From Companilactobacillus allii (lineage in GTDB: Bacteria; Bacillota; Bacilli; Lactobacillales; Lactobacillaceae), in assembly GCF_001971585.1 (NCBI RefSeq), contig NZ_CP019323.1:796053-860052 (forward strand): a DNA stretch of 64,000 nt, in the 5' to 3' direction. This document shows positions 17,787-28,003 of the stretch, in pieces (the stretch's first letter is position 1; the number at the start of each line of letters is the position of its first letter). The notes below the pieces were generated by a model, which saw nothing but the letters and a program-made list of their open reading frames with translations, did no database searches and had not been told where the DNA came from. Both the position numbers and the translations under genes were made by a program.

Positions 17787-19124
17787 ATGAAAGATCAAGA
17801 TGTTGGCTTAAAGAAAACGATTGGTTTTTTCCCTGCCTTTGCTACAGTTACAGGTACTGTTATTGGTACTGGTGTGTTCTTTAAAGCCTCAGCTGTTACT
17901 AATTACACGGGATCAGTCAGTTTAACAATGGTAGTCTGGCTATTAGGTGGATTAATCACCATATGTGCTGGATTAACTGGAGCAGAACTAGCCGCTGCGT
18001 ATCCTGAAACAGGTGGACTAACGAGATATATCGAACACAGTTATGGCGGGTTTTGGGGTTTCATGGCTGGATGGGCGCAAGCTATTATTTATTTTCCAGC
18101 CAATGTTGCCGCTATCTCTATCGCTTTTGGAACGCAATTTGCGCACCTATTCACATTGTCTAATAAGTGGATAGTGCCAGTTGCCATAATTAGTGCACTG
18201 TCAGTTACATCATTGAACTGGATCAGTGCCAAGGTTGGTGGAAGAGTTACTTCGATTTCACTAGTTGCCAAGTTAATTCCGCTAGCCTTAATAGTTTTGT
18301 TTGGTTTCTTACACAAAGGTACAGTAGATTTCTCGTTATTCCCAGTCGTTGCAGGTCCACATCGAAGCCTTATCACAGGATTAGGAAATGGTCTTTTAGC
18401 TGCAATGTTTGCCTACGATGGATGGATACATGTTGGTAATATCGCAGGAGAAATGAAGAATCCAAGAAAAGATTTACCCAAAGCTATTTTCTCAGGAATC
18501 GCTGTTATCATGATTGTTTACTTATTGGTGAATGCAGTATTCATGTACGTTTTACCAATTAATCAAATTGCAGGCAATCTTAACGCTGCTTCAGATGCTT
18601 CAACAGTCATTTTTGGAAATATGGGTAGTAAGTTAGTTACAATTGGTATCTTGATTTCAGTCTATGGTGGATTGAATGGTTACACCATGACTAGTATGCG
18701 TGTTCCATATGTCATGGGTAAAGAACACAAGTTACCATTTGGTGATGTATTCGCTAAGTTGAACAAAGCCGGTATTCCTTGGGCATCAGGTGCTATTCAA
18801 TTAGTTATTGCCTGTTTGATGATGTTATCTGGTGAGTTTGATGCAATTACAAATATGCTTATCTTCGTAATTTGGGTATTTTATATCATGGCATTCTTTG
18901 CAGTAATCAAGTTGCGTCGTACCAAACCAGATCTTTATAGACCTTATACAGTCCCACTATATCCAGTAATTCCTATCATAGCCATATTAGGTGGATTGTT
19001 TATATTAATTGTCACATTGTTCACAGAACCAGTTACTACGGCTATTGGTGTTGTCGTTACTGCAATTGGTATTCCATTTTACTTCTACTTAAAGAAGAAG
19101 TGGAAATTTGACGAAATAAAATAG
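17787..19124 (+). CDS. APC family amino acid permease (SteT-like)
   Basis: Twelve-helix amino acid permease or exchanger of 445 residues. The family signature near the N-terminus is TVTGTVIGTGVFFKASAV, and the LAT-like stretch AYDGWIHVGNIAGEMKNPRK is present near residue 215. It resembles the serine/threonine exchanger SteT group. The position behind ald and threonine ammonia-lyase suggests it imports their substrates (alanine, serine, threonine), which is an inference. TTGGAGG precedes the ATG at 17787. A strong terminator follows. Confidence 0.9.
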   Translation: MKDQDVGLKKTIGFFPAFATVTGTVIGTGVFFKASAVTNYTGSVSLTMVVWLLGGLITICAGLTGAELAAAYPETGGLTRYIEHSYGGFWGFMAGWAQAIIYFPANVAAISIAFGTQFAHLFTLSNKWIVPVAIISALSVTSLNWISAKVGGRVTSISLVAKLIPLALIVLFGFLHKGTVDFSLFPVVAGPHRSLITGLGNGLLAAMFAYDGWIHVGNIAGEMKNPRKDLPKAIFSGIAVIMIVYLLVNAVFMYVLPINQIAGNLNAASDASTVIFGNMGSKLVTIGILISVYGGLNGYTMTSMRVPYVMGKEHKLPFGDVFAKLNKAGIPWASGAIQLVIACLMMLSGEFDAITNMLIFVIWVFYIMAFFAVIKLRRTKPDLYRPYTVPLYPVIPIIAILGGLFILIVTLFTEPVTTAIGVVVTAIGIPFYFYLKKKWKFDEIK

Positions 19125-19129
19125 AACGA

Positions 19130-19159
19130 AAAAAACACGGAAATTTTCCGTGTTTTTTA
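19130..19159. terminator. Bidirectional terminator
   Basis: A perfect stem AAAAAACACGGAAA with its complement, between the permease and the convergent sbcC. Confidence 0.95.
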
Positions 19160-19161
19160 TA

Positions 19162-22100
19162 TCACTTATTAACAATTTCAACACGACTTCTACCATCACC
19201 GATTTTCTTGATCAAGACTTGTTGACCAATGGTAGATTTCATAGTTTCGATATGACTGATAACACCAACCATACGATTCTCACCGATAGTCTCCAATGCC
19301 GTCATGGCTTTTTCCAAAGTTTCGTGATCCAGTGAACCGAATCCTTCATCAACGAATAAGGCGTCTATTTGAACACCATTGGTAGAAGATTGCACCACTT
19401 CACTTAGTGATAAGGCAATTGATAAAGCGGCGATAAATGTTTCACCACCAGATAATGTGTCTGATGAGCGAGTTGCTCCGGTCTCATTGTCGTAGACGTT
19501 GATATCTAGACCGTGGTCACTTCTTTTGTCCGAACCTTTTGCGGCAATCTCAAAAGTATATCGATTATTAGACAATAGGTTAATGAAGTGATCATTGGCA
19601 TAATTCAAAACTTTTAGAAGATATTGTCGTACAACATAAGTTTCTAATTTTAATTTATCATCATTACCATCTTTACCAGTTATTACATTGTATAAACTAG
19701 TTATTTCAGATGATTTCTTGGCAAAATCACCTTGTTTGCTCATTATTAGTTGTACTTTTGTATAACTTGATTGGGCATTTTCAAAGCGAAGTTTTGCTTC
19801 AGTACTTTTTTCGACTGCAAGTTTATTTTGAATTGTTAGATCTGACAGTGTTTGTTGTAAATGTTCAATGTCAGGCGATTTAATATCTTTCAATTCAGTA
19901 TTCAAATTGTTGATGTCAGCATTCAGAAGCTCTTTTTCTTTTTTATATTCAGAAATAATACCGTTGAGTTTAGATAGATCACCATTATCAACTTCACTGA
20001 TCCAAGCGTTAAGTACAGCTAGCTCACTCGTTTTGGCATCATCAGCATTCAATGAATCGGATAAAATCTGATTTGAAGCTTTAAGGGATGCATTCAATTT
20101 GTCGAGTTGTTCATCAATACCGTCTAACTTAGTATTACCGTTGGACAATTCGAGTTCGTTTTTGTGAGTTTGATTAATTGCATCATCTAATTGTTCTTGG
20201 TATGTCTTTATTTCCTGCTCCAAATTATTCTTGGCGATATTTAATTCATCGCTAGTTTGAAGATTATCCTTATTGATATTTTGAGTTATTTTGAGTAATT
20301 CATTTTGGTAAGTTTCTTGTTCAGATTTGATTCTTCCTAATTCAATGTTTTTAGTATTTAGTTCGTTTTCACTATCTTTTTGTTCTGTTTCTAAAGACTT
20401 GATTTCGTCGATCTGCTTATTAGCGGCACTAATATCTTTGTCGATATTTCTAATGGCCGTGTCGAATGTATCTTTGATATTTTGCATGTCAAAGTCGGTA
20501 GAGAAAGTTAATTTTGAATTAGAAGTTAAATCAGTATATGTGCTATCTAGTTTGTTGTTAGCTGATTTCAACTTGATATTTTCAGCTGTTATTTTATCAC
20601 CGACTTTAGTGATATTTTCGTTAACTGTATTTAGTTTGTTAGTTGCTGTTATATAGGCCTTTTGCGATTGGTCTACCTCATCCATTGACTTTTTCAACTC
20701 TGATTCATCAGCATCTACAGTATGAATGATATTGGGATGAACGGTGGATCCACAGACGACACAAGGTTCTCCGTCAGATAATTCTTGTTGGAGCTGGGCA
20801 ATCATTAATGATTGTCTGGTTCCTATTTTTTCATCATAGATTTTTTTGGCGATATCTAGGTCTGATTGTCTATCTTGTTGCGATTTTTTGTAATCTTTTA
20901 AATCATTTTCAAGCTGTTTGATAGTGATAATTAAATTGTCTCGTTCAGTTACCAAGGGTGATAGGGTATCAGTGAATATTTCTTTTTGTTTGGTTAATGT
21001 ATCCTTTTTATTTTGCAAATCATTGATAGGCACAAGATTATTCTGCTTATTTTCGATAGTTGAAATTAGTTTCTTAGCGGTAGTGTTTTGAGCGTTTATT
21101 TCAGCTTCTAGTTGTTTGACTTGTGGTCTTAGTTTGGATAAAGCTACTGTTAATTCTTCAAGTCGTTTAATCTGTGGAATCAAAGTGTTTAATTCTGTTA
21201 TTTTATCTTTCTTACTATTGAATTGGTCTATTTGGTTATTGAGATTATCCAAAGCTTTTTTAGCGGAATCAAAATTTGCTTTGTATGTTTTGAGTTGTTC
21301 TACTAACGTATTCTTATCTTTTAAATTCTGATTATAACTTTTTTCGTCTTTAGCCAAATCTCGAATCGTATCTTTAAGTTTGTTAGCCCAGTCTAGTTCT
21401 GTTACATGTTTTCTTTTATCTGCAATATCACTTTTTTTATCAACAATGTTCAATTGAAAGTCATTTTGTAACTTATCTAATCGAGCAAATTTAGTCTTGA
21501 TGTTCTTAGCATCTTGTAGCTTTTTGTCAGCAGTACTCAAGGACTTTGCGATGTCATTAGCGTGATTATTTGCCTTTGTTAAATTGTCATTTCTTTGATT
21601 GACAAATTTTTGGAGCAGGATTACCTTTCCTTCATCTGATTCATGAGTTAGACTGTCTCTTTCTTCGTCAGTCCAAGCAATTGATTCAAGCTGATTTTGT
21701 AACTCGTTACTGAATTGTTCGTTTTTCTTTTTCGAATCGTTATATCGATTCTTTAATTTGTCAGTGAAATCACTGAATATTTGAGTACCAAATATTTTTT
21801 TGAGAATTTCTTCTTTGTCTGCCGTATTGGATTTTAAAAACTCTGAGAAGTCATTTTGTGGTAACAGGATGATTTTTTTGAATTGATCGGCATTTAAGTT
21901 CAAAATATCTTTGATCTCAAGGCCGACGTCCATGGGTTTACTGGCGATACTTTGAGTTTCGATTCCGCCAACTTCTTCAACTACTGAAAGACTAGCGACT
22001 GACTTGTTAGAGGCGAGTCCAGTACCTCTTTTTTTGGACAAGAGTTGTTCAGGTTGTCTTTTTATTTTATATAGATTGTTGCCTTGTTCGAAGTAAAAGA

Positions 22101-22332
22101 TAACACTGGTAGCTTCATCTGGAGTAGCAAATTGACTACGCATTTCTTTAGCATCCCGGTCTCCAGTGGTACTGCCAAATAAGGCAAAGGTCATGGCATC
22201 AAAAATGGTCGATTTACCAGCACCAGTGTCGCCACCAATCAGGAATATAGGAGCTTCTTCTAATTTCCTAAAATCAATTATTGAATGTTCATGTGGTCCA
22301 AAATAATTCATCTCTAAATAAACAGGTTTCAA
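19162..22332 (-). CDS. sbcC: Exonuclease SbcCD subunit C
   Basis: Large ATPase subunit of the SbcCD (Mre11/Rad50-like) nuclease, which cleaves hairpins and protein-blocked DNA ends. It has 1056 residues: Walker A GGDTGAGKST (33-42), two long coiled coils (about 180-510 and 530-870), the zinc hook CVVC near 522-525 at the apex, the ABC signature DTLSGGETF near residue 960 and Walker B ALFVDEGFGSLD near 990. The start is TTG, two bases after the sbcD stop with AAGGAAG inside the end of sbcD, so the two are translationally coupled. Confidence 0.97.
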   Translation of the reverse strand: MKPVYLEMNYFGPHEHSIIDFRKLEEAPIFLIGGDTGAGKSTIFDAMTFALFGSTTGDRDAKEMRSQFATPDEATSVIFYFEQGNNLYKIKRQPEQLLSKKRGTGLASNKSVASLSVVEEVGGIETQSIASKPMDVGLEIKDILNLNADQFKKIILLPQNDFSEFLKSNTADKEEILKKIFGTQIFSDFTDKLKNRYNDSKKKNEQFSNELQNQLESIAWTDEERDSLTHESDEGKVILLQKFVNQRNDNLTKANNHANDIAKSLSTADKKLQDAKNIKTKFARLDKLQNDFQLNIVDKKSDIADKRKHVTELDWANKLKDTIRDLAKDEKSYNQNLKDKNTLVEQLKTYKANFDSAKKALDNLNNQIDQFNSKKDKITELNTLIPQIKRLEELTVALSKLRPQVKQLEAEINAQNTTAKKLISTIENKQNNLVPINDLQNKKDTLTKQKEIFTDTLSPLVTERDNLIITIKQLENDLKDYKKSQQDRQSDLDIAKKIYDEKIGTRQSLMIAQLQQELSDGEPCVVCGSTVHPNIIHTVDADESELKKSMDEVDQSQKAYITATNKLNTVNENITKVGDKITAENIKLKSANNKLDSTYTDLTSNSKLTFSTDFDMQNIKDTFDTAIRNIDKDISAANKQIDEIKSLETEQKDSENELNTKNIELGRIKSEQETYQNELLKITQNINKDNLQTSDELNIAKNNLEQEIKTYQEQLDDAINQTHKNELELSNGNTKLDGIDEQLDKLNASLKASNQILSDSLNADDAKTSELAVLNAWISEVDNGDLSKLNGIISEYKKEKELLNADINNLNTELKDIKSPDIEHLQQTLSDLTIQNKLAVEKSTEAKLRFENAQSSYTKVQLIMSKQGDFAKKSSEITSLYNVITGKDGNDDKLKLETYVVRQYLLKVLNYANDHFINLLSNNRYTFEIAAKGSDKRSDHGLDINVYDNETGATRSSDTLSGGETFIAALSIALSLSEVVQSSTNGVQIDALFVDEGFGSLDHETLEKAMTALETIGENRMVGVISHIETMKSTIGQQVLIKKIGDGRSRVEIVNK

Positions 22333-22334
22333 AG

Positions 22335-23510
22335 TTATTCTTCCTTTCCCAATTCCGTGAAGATTTCATTAACGATACCCTTTTGTGATTTTGAAAGAGT
22401 ATCGCCAGTTATTGATGTGTAGAATTGTTCAACGATACCTTCATGATTTGTGGAATCTATAGTTTGTTCTATTGATTGATTATTTGATACTTCAACATTC
22501 TTATAATCCAGTTCTACGACTGTTCCATAGATGTCTTGCAGCTGAGATCGTACGTTGGTTTGAGTATGCTCACTTCTTTTGAAGTCTTCAATGGTAATGG
22601 CAAACCAGTTTTTTCCAATTGGTTGTTTGGAGTAAAATTCTGGATCCAGCAAAGTCTCCCAAGTTTCTTTTAGAACAATTAAATCTGTGTGTGGGGTGAT
22701 TTTATGATGAACAAAAGAAATTGGATCATCATTAGTGTCCACAATATCAATACTTTTTTCAGTATTGGCTTCCTTCACATTGAATTTAACTAGACTACCG
22801 GAATATCTGATAGTTTCACTTGGTGAAGCAAACTTAGTGTGGATATGTCCCAGCATCACGTAATCAAAGTCTTTGAATTGGTTAGTCGTAAGTGTTGCTA
22901 AACCGCCAACTTTGGAGTTGGTTTCACTGGTCAAATCAATTTCAGTATCCTTATTGGGGGATACTGCAAAATGAGTTATTAGTAGGTGTTTCTTATTTTT
23001 ATCAAACAGTTTGGTCATGTCACTTATGACCAGTGACATAGCCTCACCAATTGTCTTTATATTCGTGATTTTTTGAGGGTCCATACCTTGTTTTTGATAG
23101 TAGACACGCGCGTCCATGGGATCGAAGAATGGTAATAAAAATATTTGTGTATCAGATGTTTCAATTGGTGTGAAGGCTTCTTCTAGGAGAGTATTCAGAT
23201 GAAAGTCTGTGTATTCCATCCACTCACGTCCATAATTCAAACGTTTTGCGCTGTCGTGATTTCCTGAGATAGCGTAGATGGGGATTTTATTTTCCAGATT
23301 TATTTTGCGAAGCATTTCATCTAGAGCAATCACAGCCTCAGAACTAGGAACGCCTCGATCATAAATATCCCCGGCAATAACAATGCCATCGACTTTTTCA
23401 TCTAGGGCAATCTGCAACATTTGTGAGAAGGCGTGTTTTTGTTCATCTAGTAGTGAGTAGCCATTCAGTGTTCGTCCGATATGCCAATCGGCGGTGTGTA
23501 AAAGTTTCAT
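22335..23510 (-). CDS. sbcD: Exonuclease SbcCD subunit D
   Basis: Metal-dependent phosphodiesterase subunit of SbcCD, 391 residues. The five phosphoesterase motifs are visible: DWHIG (8-12), GDIYDRG (about 47-53), GNHD near residue 83, LLITHFAV and GHIH. The C-terminal part caps the active site and contacts SbcC. GGAGG precedes the ATG. The DUF218 gene lies 18 bp upstream in the same direction, so all three may form one operon. Confidence 0.97.
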   Translation of the reverse strand: MKLLHTADWHIGRTLNGYSLLDEQKHAFSQMLQIALDEKVDGIVIAGDIYDRGVPSSEAVIALDEMLRKINLENKIPIYAISGNHDSAKRLNYGREWMEYTDFHLNTLLEEAFTPIETSDTQIFLLPFFDPMDARVYYQKQGMDPQKITNIKTIGEAMSLVISDMTKLFDKNKKHLLITHFAVSPNKDTEIDLTSETNSKVGGLATLTTNQFKDFDYVMLGHIHTKFASPSETIRYSGSLVKFNVKEANTEKSIDIVDTNDDPISFVHHKITPHTDLIVLKETWETLLDPEFYSKQPIGKNWFAITIEDFKRSEHTQTNVRSQLQDIYGTVVELDYKNVEVSNNQSIEQTIDSTNHEGIVEQFYTSITGDTLSKSQKGIVNEIFTELGKEE

Positions 23511-23528
23511 ATTAATCCTCCGTGTTAT

Positions 23529-24605
23529 CTAGTAATAGTATGAGAAAAAAGTTAGTAGGCAAGATCCTAAAATTATGGCAATTATAGCGGCCATATGCCA
23601 ATACTTGTTACGCATAAAAATGGCAATGTACTCACGTAAGATAGCATTAGGTAAGAAGAACTTGGCAGTATGTGCACCAATTCCATCGGCCTTTAAACCG
23701 GCTTGTTTAGCAACCATCCCTGCACGAAAAGTATGATAACCATTAGTAACAAAGATTGTTTTTGGCTTGTTTTTGTCATCAGCATCTATAATTTCTTTAG
23801 AAAAAAGCATATTTTGATAAGTGTTTTTTGATTTGGTTTCAGCTATTCCATTTTCTTTTGGCAAGCCTTGTTTTATTGAGTACGAAAGCATCGCAGATCC
23901 TTCAGCGATAGTCTCGTCACTACCTTGACCACCTGAAAAAATCATCGTAGCTAGTTTTCCTTTTTTTAGTTGTTTATTGTAAAAGGCTAATCCACGGTCG
24001 ATTCGCTGGGCTAGAAGTGGTGAAACAGTGTCACCGTTTAATAATCCAGCACCTAAGACGATAATGTAATCTTTGTTCAAACGTGGGTGATTGAATTGAT
24101 ATAGTACTAACATTGTCAGGTAGTTATAAAACCAAAATAGGACATAGAATATTATTAGATTGGGAATCATAACGACCAAAGTGGCCCATTTTGCAGGTAG
24201 ATGATTGTTAATGGCACTGGCAAAAAATGGTAATGCGATGATTGCTAAACCTAATATCAATGTCAGCATATTAGCTAGCGTGTGACTTTCTCTTTTCCAC
24301 ACGATCCAAGCATTCCATAATAGTAATAGTGCCTGTAGTGAAAATGTCACTGCTACTATTAATAGGAAGATTACAAATATTGCGATGCTTATTATAATTA
24401 ATAATTTATTTTCGGTACCTATTATTACCATTGCAAGTGTTGGTAATAGTGTGTATAAAAATAATGAAAACCAAATCCCGTTACTTAATCGACGTTTTTC
24501 TCGGCTGTAACTTATTGCAAAGCATATGCCAAAGAAAAGTGGAATTAGACACAGCCAATAAGCAATTAGTGGAATTTGTATCCAGTTTTGTTGACTCGTA
24601 CTCAT
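23529..24605 (-). CDS. YdcF/SanA-like DUF218 membrane protein
   Basis: Membrane protein of 358 residues. About six hydrophobic helices fill residues 1-180, then a DUF218 domain begins with YIIVLGAGLLNGDTVSPLLAQRIDRGLAFY and continues with ATMIFSGGQGSDE, SKNTYQNMLFSKEI and FVTNGYHTFRAG, the conserved family pattern. A last helix sits at the C-terminus. Members (ElyC, SanA, YdcF) are linked to envelope biogenesis; no reaction is firmly known. A GGGGGG-type ribosome site precedes the ATG. Confidence 0.9.
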   Translation of the reverse strand: MSTSQQNWIQIPLIAYWLCLIPLFFGICFAISYSREKRRLSNGIWFSLFLYTLLPTLAMVIIGTENKLLIIISIAIFVIFLLIVAVTFSLQALLLLWNAWIVWKRESHTLANMLTLILGLAIIALPFFASAINNHLPAKWATLVVMIPNLIIFYVLFWFYNYLTMLVLYQFNHPRLNKDYIIVLGAGLLNGDTVSPLLAQRIDRGLAFYNKQLKKGKLATMIFSGGQGSDETIAEGSAMLSYSIKQGLPKENGIAETKSKNTYQNMLFSKEIIDADDKNKPKTIFVTNGYHTFRAGMVAKQAGLKADGIGAHTAKFFLPNAILREYIAIFMRNKYWHMAAIIAIILGSCLLTFFSYYY

Positions 24606-24692
24606 AGTGGTTCCCCCCGTAACTAATCTTTTTAGAGCATATCATAATTGGGTGGGTTTGGAATTTGAAACTTAAAAAAATACTGGTTCTAG

Positions 24693-25176
24693 CAGGATTT
24701 ATAGCCGAAACGCTATATCAAATGCAGTCTCTTCCGTTTAACTCAAAAAGAATGTCATTTGTTTTTTGTTAAAGTTAAAGTTCTACTTTTTTGCTGGTTG
24801 TTTGCTTCGCAAACGCGTAACAACACACAATTTCTTCCGCTTAACATTAAAAGAGATGTCATCCACTGTCGTGAATGGCACCTCTTTTAGTGTTAATGCT
24901 CGGAAATTATTCGCGTGTTGTTACGCTCTTTATTTGAAACGCGAAAAAATACACAATTCCTTCCGTATAACGCCACAAAAAAATCTTCACTTTCGTGAAG
25001 ACCTTTTTGTAGAGTTATTACTCGGGAATTAATCGTGTATTGTTACGGCTCTGTCTGAAACGCGATACCAAGCGCAGTCTCTTCCGTTTAACTCAAATAA
25101 TCAATATTCACATGCGTGAATACCGATTATTTAATTTAATACTCGGAGACTACCCGCGTTTGTTACCGCTCTTTTT
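24693..25176 (-). repeat. Array of about four hairpin repeat units
   Basis: No gene lies in 24,606-25,149. The stretch holds consecutive related units, each with a CTTCCG-type left arm, a private inner hairpin and a CTCGG-type right arm. Inner hairpins are AAAAGAGATGTCAT-like at about 24,848, AAATCTTCACTTTCGTGAAG at about 24,980, and AATATTCACATGCGTGAATA at about 25,102. Outer arms include GCGTAACAACAC with GTGTTGTTACGC. The unit nearest 25,150 overlaps the end of the flavoprotein gene and encodes its last residues. Confidence 0.8.
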
Positions 25177-26994
25177 TAGGGCATTGCCAACGGCTTCTTT
25201 AATCGCTTTACTAGAAGCTGAAGCTCCGGATATTGCATCTACTTCAATGGAATTTTTAGCTACAATATCTTTGGGCAATTGTTCAATGGCTTTCAAGCCA
25301 TAATCGTCTGATTCACTTTGTTTCAAAATTTCGACGTTTTTAATATCGTTATTGTCGTCAACTGTTACACGGACTACTATTTCATTGCCCATGCCGGCAC
25401 TGGATTTTCCGATATATTGATTGGGTCCTGTTTTGAAATTGTCTTTTGAAATATCAGATCCTAACGTACCGATGTTTTTATTTTTGTCATGTTGGCTGGC
25501 AGATGTTTCGGCATCATATCCGGTTAGGTCATTAGTGACACCGGCAGCGGCGTTTTCTCCGGCAATTTTACCAATGATTAAATCTTCGGCAAGATTACTA
25601 CCACCGTTGTATTTACGTCCCATCATACTGCCCAATTCACCGGCAGAATATAGCTTGGGGATGACCTCTCCATCTGTGTCGATCACTTGTGCTTTGGCGT
25701 TATGAACTGGTCCACCTACTGTGTTCAATAGTCCTTGAGATAAGGCGATGATATAAAATGGTCCGTCGTTAAAGGCAGTCAATGTCTTAGGGTCACGATT
25801 GAAGGCATAATCACGTTTTGCTTTGGCGAAGTAGTTGAAGTCTGTAATTGTATTTTGTATCTTATCAATATCAACGTTCAACTTCTGTGCTAATTCATTT
25901 ACGTCATTGGCCTTAATAGTGTTCTCTAAGAATTCAGGATAGGGGACATTTGTTTCATTTGATAATTCATCGTATTTCTTTTGGTCGAAGACTAAGAATG
26001 GATGTAATTGTGCATTTGGAATTCTCCATTGTCCATGATCTTGTATGTGACCATGTCTGTGAATCTCGTTTTCATCAAAGTAACGAGTTCCATCATCTCC
26101 AACTACAAAGACACTACCTTGATGGAATTCTGGCCAATCAAATGGCATAAATAAAGCACGTTGACCAGATTTTGGCTTTGGTGTTAGGCCATGGAAGATT
26201 CCGTAGGATTCATAGTTAGCCATATTGTACATCTTGGCGCCAACATCTTGAGCCATATTCACACCGTCACCTTTGTTATAAAGGGAACCAATTGGGTGTA
26301 GGCTAGTTTCGCCAAGGTATGTTTGGACCATTTCTGGATTATTCTCAAATCCACCAGTAGTCATAACGACACCATGTCTAACTTTGATATCTAATAATTC
26401 ATTATTATGCTTTATCTGTACACCGATGATCTCTTTGCTATCGGAATCTTGAATCAGATGAATGGCAGGAGTTTCATATAGTACGTCAATCTTGTCTGAT
26501 CGGTCTAAGACTTGTTGTCTTAAGTTCTTCCATAGTGCAGCATCAGCGACACCTTCGTGAACGGCAACCAATTCGTGAGTCTTTGATCCGGGTAGTTCAG
26601 GGTATTCATGTGCCATGAAGTATAATCCCTTATATAATGGAGAGTCTTTGTGTTCACCCATAACAAAAGGCTTAACACCAAGGTACTTCTCTAAAAATTC
26701 GGGAATCTTATACAATCCTTCTACGTATGTATCCATTAGATCTTTGTCAAAATCAAGTGGATAGGCAAGTTGTTTATAGTATTCTTTCAAGTCATCAAGG
26801 TTGTCTCCAGATGAAATAACTTGTCCGGCATAACGAGTATTTCCACCTTCATGTCCCTCTGGAGCGGCATCAACCAACAATACTTTAGCACCATTATCTG
26901 CCGCAAAACGTGCAGCAGTAGCACCAGCACCACCGAAGCCTAATACTGCGACGTCATAAGTTGCATCCCAGCTAGTATATTTGTCTTTAAACAT
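25150..26994 (-). CDS. FAD-dependent reductase with C-terminal FMN_bind domain
   Basis: Flavoprotein of 614 residues of the fumarate/urocanate/hydroxycinnamate reductase family. The FAD-binding part opens with VAVLGFGGAGATAARFAADN and NTRYAGQ and closes with LYSAGELGS...GGSNLAEDLIIGKIAG near residue 475. An FMN_bind domain fills about 530-610; DAISGAS (586-592) matches the ApbE flavinylation motif, so S592 likely carries covalent FMN. There is no signal peptide, so it would be cytosolic. The start at 26994 is set by AAGGAG; a GTG three codons earlier overlaps that site. The last residues KSGNKRG are encoded by the hairpin repeat. The electron acceptor cannot be told; two-domain hydroxycinnamate reductases have a similar plan. 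Confidence 0.88.
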   Translation of the reverse strand: MFKDKYTSWDATYDVAVLGFGGAGATAARFAADNGAKVLLVDAAPEGHEGGNTRYAGQVISSGDNLDDLKEYYKQLAYPLDFDKDLMDTYVEGLYKIPEFLEKYLGVKPFVMGEHKDSPLYKGLYFMAHEYPELPGSKTHELVAVHEGVADAALWKNLRQQVLDRSDKIDVLYETPAIHLIQDSDSKEIIGVQIKHNNELLDIKVRHGVVMTTGGFENNPEMVQTYLGETSLHPIGSLYNKGDGVNMAQDVGAKMYNMANYESYGIFHGLTPKPKSGQRALFMPFDWPEFHQGSVFVVGDDGTRYFDENEIHRHGHIQDHGQWRIPNAQLHPFLVFDQKKYDELSNETNVPYPEFLENTIKANDVNELAQKLNVDIDKIQNTITDFNYFAKAKRDYAFNRDPKTLTAFNDGPFYIIALSQGLLNTVGGPVHNAKAQVIDTDGEVIPKLYSAGELGSMMGRKYNGGSNLAEDLIIGKIAGENAAAGVTNDLTGYDAETSASQHDKNKNIGTLGSDISKDNFKTGPNQYIGKSSAGMGNEIVVRVTVDDNNDIKNVEILKQSESDDYGLKAIEQLPKDIVAKNSIEVDAISGASASSKAIKEAVGNALKKSGNKRG

Positions 26995-27052
26995 TTTCTT
27001 CACTCCTTAACTATCAATGTATTCATGATTATTATAATTCAATTTTTAGTTT

Positions 27053-27066
27053 TGTGAGCGTTTACT
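27053..27066 (-). promoter_or_regulatory. cre-like site upstream of the FMN_bind reductase
   Basis: TGTGAGCGTTTACT matches the CcpA operator consensus TGWNANCGNTNWCA at all but the last base and lies about 60 bp before the start codon, so carbon catabolite control is likely. Confidence 0.5.
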
Positions 27067-27089
27067 TTTGTTGTACAGTAACGTTGTGG

Positions 27090-27896
27090 TCAATTGATTA
27101 GTTTATATTCCAGACGAACATACTTGGATGATCCCTTATTAATGAACTTTTCATCTAGATTCATTTGCCAAAGAGTGGAACTTATTTTTAGATTATTTTT
27201 ATCAATATATTCTTTTAATTCTTTCAATCCCAGACAAATATCCGAACCAGTATTTTCCGTAATCACTGATATATACTCTCCAGATTCTTTAGTACAGATG
27301 GGGAAAATATTATCTTTGGTATCGACGATACTTTTAATGATACAAAATGATGCATCAGGATAAAGAGCGGCATTGCTATCTGCAAGTTGAGTCATAAATC
27401 CTGCATCTTGTTTATTAGTCAGTGATAAGGAGTCTAGTTTCTTATAGAAATCAGAATAAATTTCTGCGATTTCCTTTTCTGTACACGTGACTGACTGCTT
27501 GGATCTCCAAAAGTTTTGCTTTGTATTTGTAATGATTGCAGGGGTATGTAGTTGTTGGCTGAAAGTGTCGGGTATTGTACTGAATCTTGTGGTCAATATT
27601 TTTTTAACATTTTCAAGATGATCAATGTTGTTTTGAATGTTAATTAAGATAGAATTCAACTTTGAATTAAGGTCATCATCAGTATGTTCATTAATTATAA
27701 AGTCAATATCCTTGATGGATAGGCCCAATTTGCGCAAGCTGAGAATGTATGTTATTTCATATAATTGATCGTAATTGTAGAGCCGGTATCCATTTTTATC
27801 AATTTCTATGGGATGAAAAATACCTTTGTTATCGTAATAAATCAAGGTTCTCCTAGTGGTATTTGCGAGTTGTGCAAATTTAGTAATTGTTAGCAA
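27090..27896 (-). CDS. MerR family transcriptional regulator
   Basis: Regulator of 268 residues. The N-terminal MerR helix-turn-helix reads LTITKFAQLANTTRRTLIYY then YRLYNYDQLYEITYI and LRKLGLSIKDI; a coiled coil follows (about 80-115) and then a GyrI-like effector-binding half. The start is a TTG at 27896, nine bases after GGAGG. An in-frame extension to 28058 would run back through the asnA terminator into asnA and is rejected. It lies behind asnA and before nothing obvious on its strand; MerR-type promoters with 19-bp spacers occur near glcU, gdh and the reductase at 61380. Confidence 0.85.
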   Translation of the reverse strand: MLTITKFAQLANTTRRTLIYYDNKGIFHPIEIDKNGYRLYNYDQLYEITYILSLRKLGLSIKDIDFIINEHTDDDLNSKLNSILINIQNNIDHLENVKKILTTRFSTIPDTFSQQLHTPAIITNTKQNFWRSKQSVTCTEKEIAEIYSDFYKKLDSLSLTNKQDAGFMTQLADSNAALYPDASFCIIKSIVDTKDNIFPICTKESGEYISVITENTGSDICLGLKELKEYIDKNNLKISSTLWQMNLDEKFINKGSSKYVRLEYKLIN

Positions 27897-27948
27897 GTTA
27901 TTTTCCTCCACTGTTGTGTTGTTATTTCTAGTATAACAATAGATACAA

Positions 27949-27992
27949 AAATAGCAGGAAGCATTGTGTCCAGAACAATGCTTTCTGCTATT
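27949..27992 (-). terminator. Terminator of asnA
   Basis: A 19-bp almost perfect stem with arms around AAATAGCAGGAAGCATTGT directly after the asnA stop. Confidence 0.9.
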
Positions 27993-28003
27993 TAATTTCA
28001 GTA

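Noticed and set aside
24693-25176. CRISPR-like array
   Set aside because: Units are imperfect, of unequal length and themselves palindromic, with no constant short repeat and unique spacers, and no cas genes are near.
24766-25303. Two + strand open frames of 87-88 codons
   Set aside because: They arise from the hairpin repeat array and the antisense of the flavoprotein gene.
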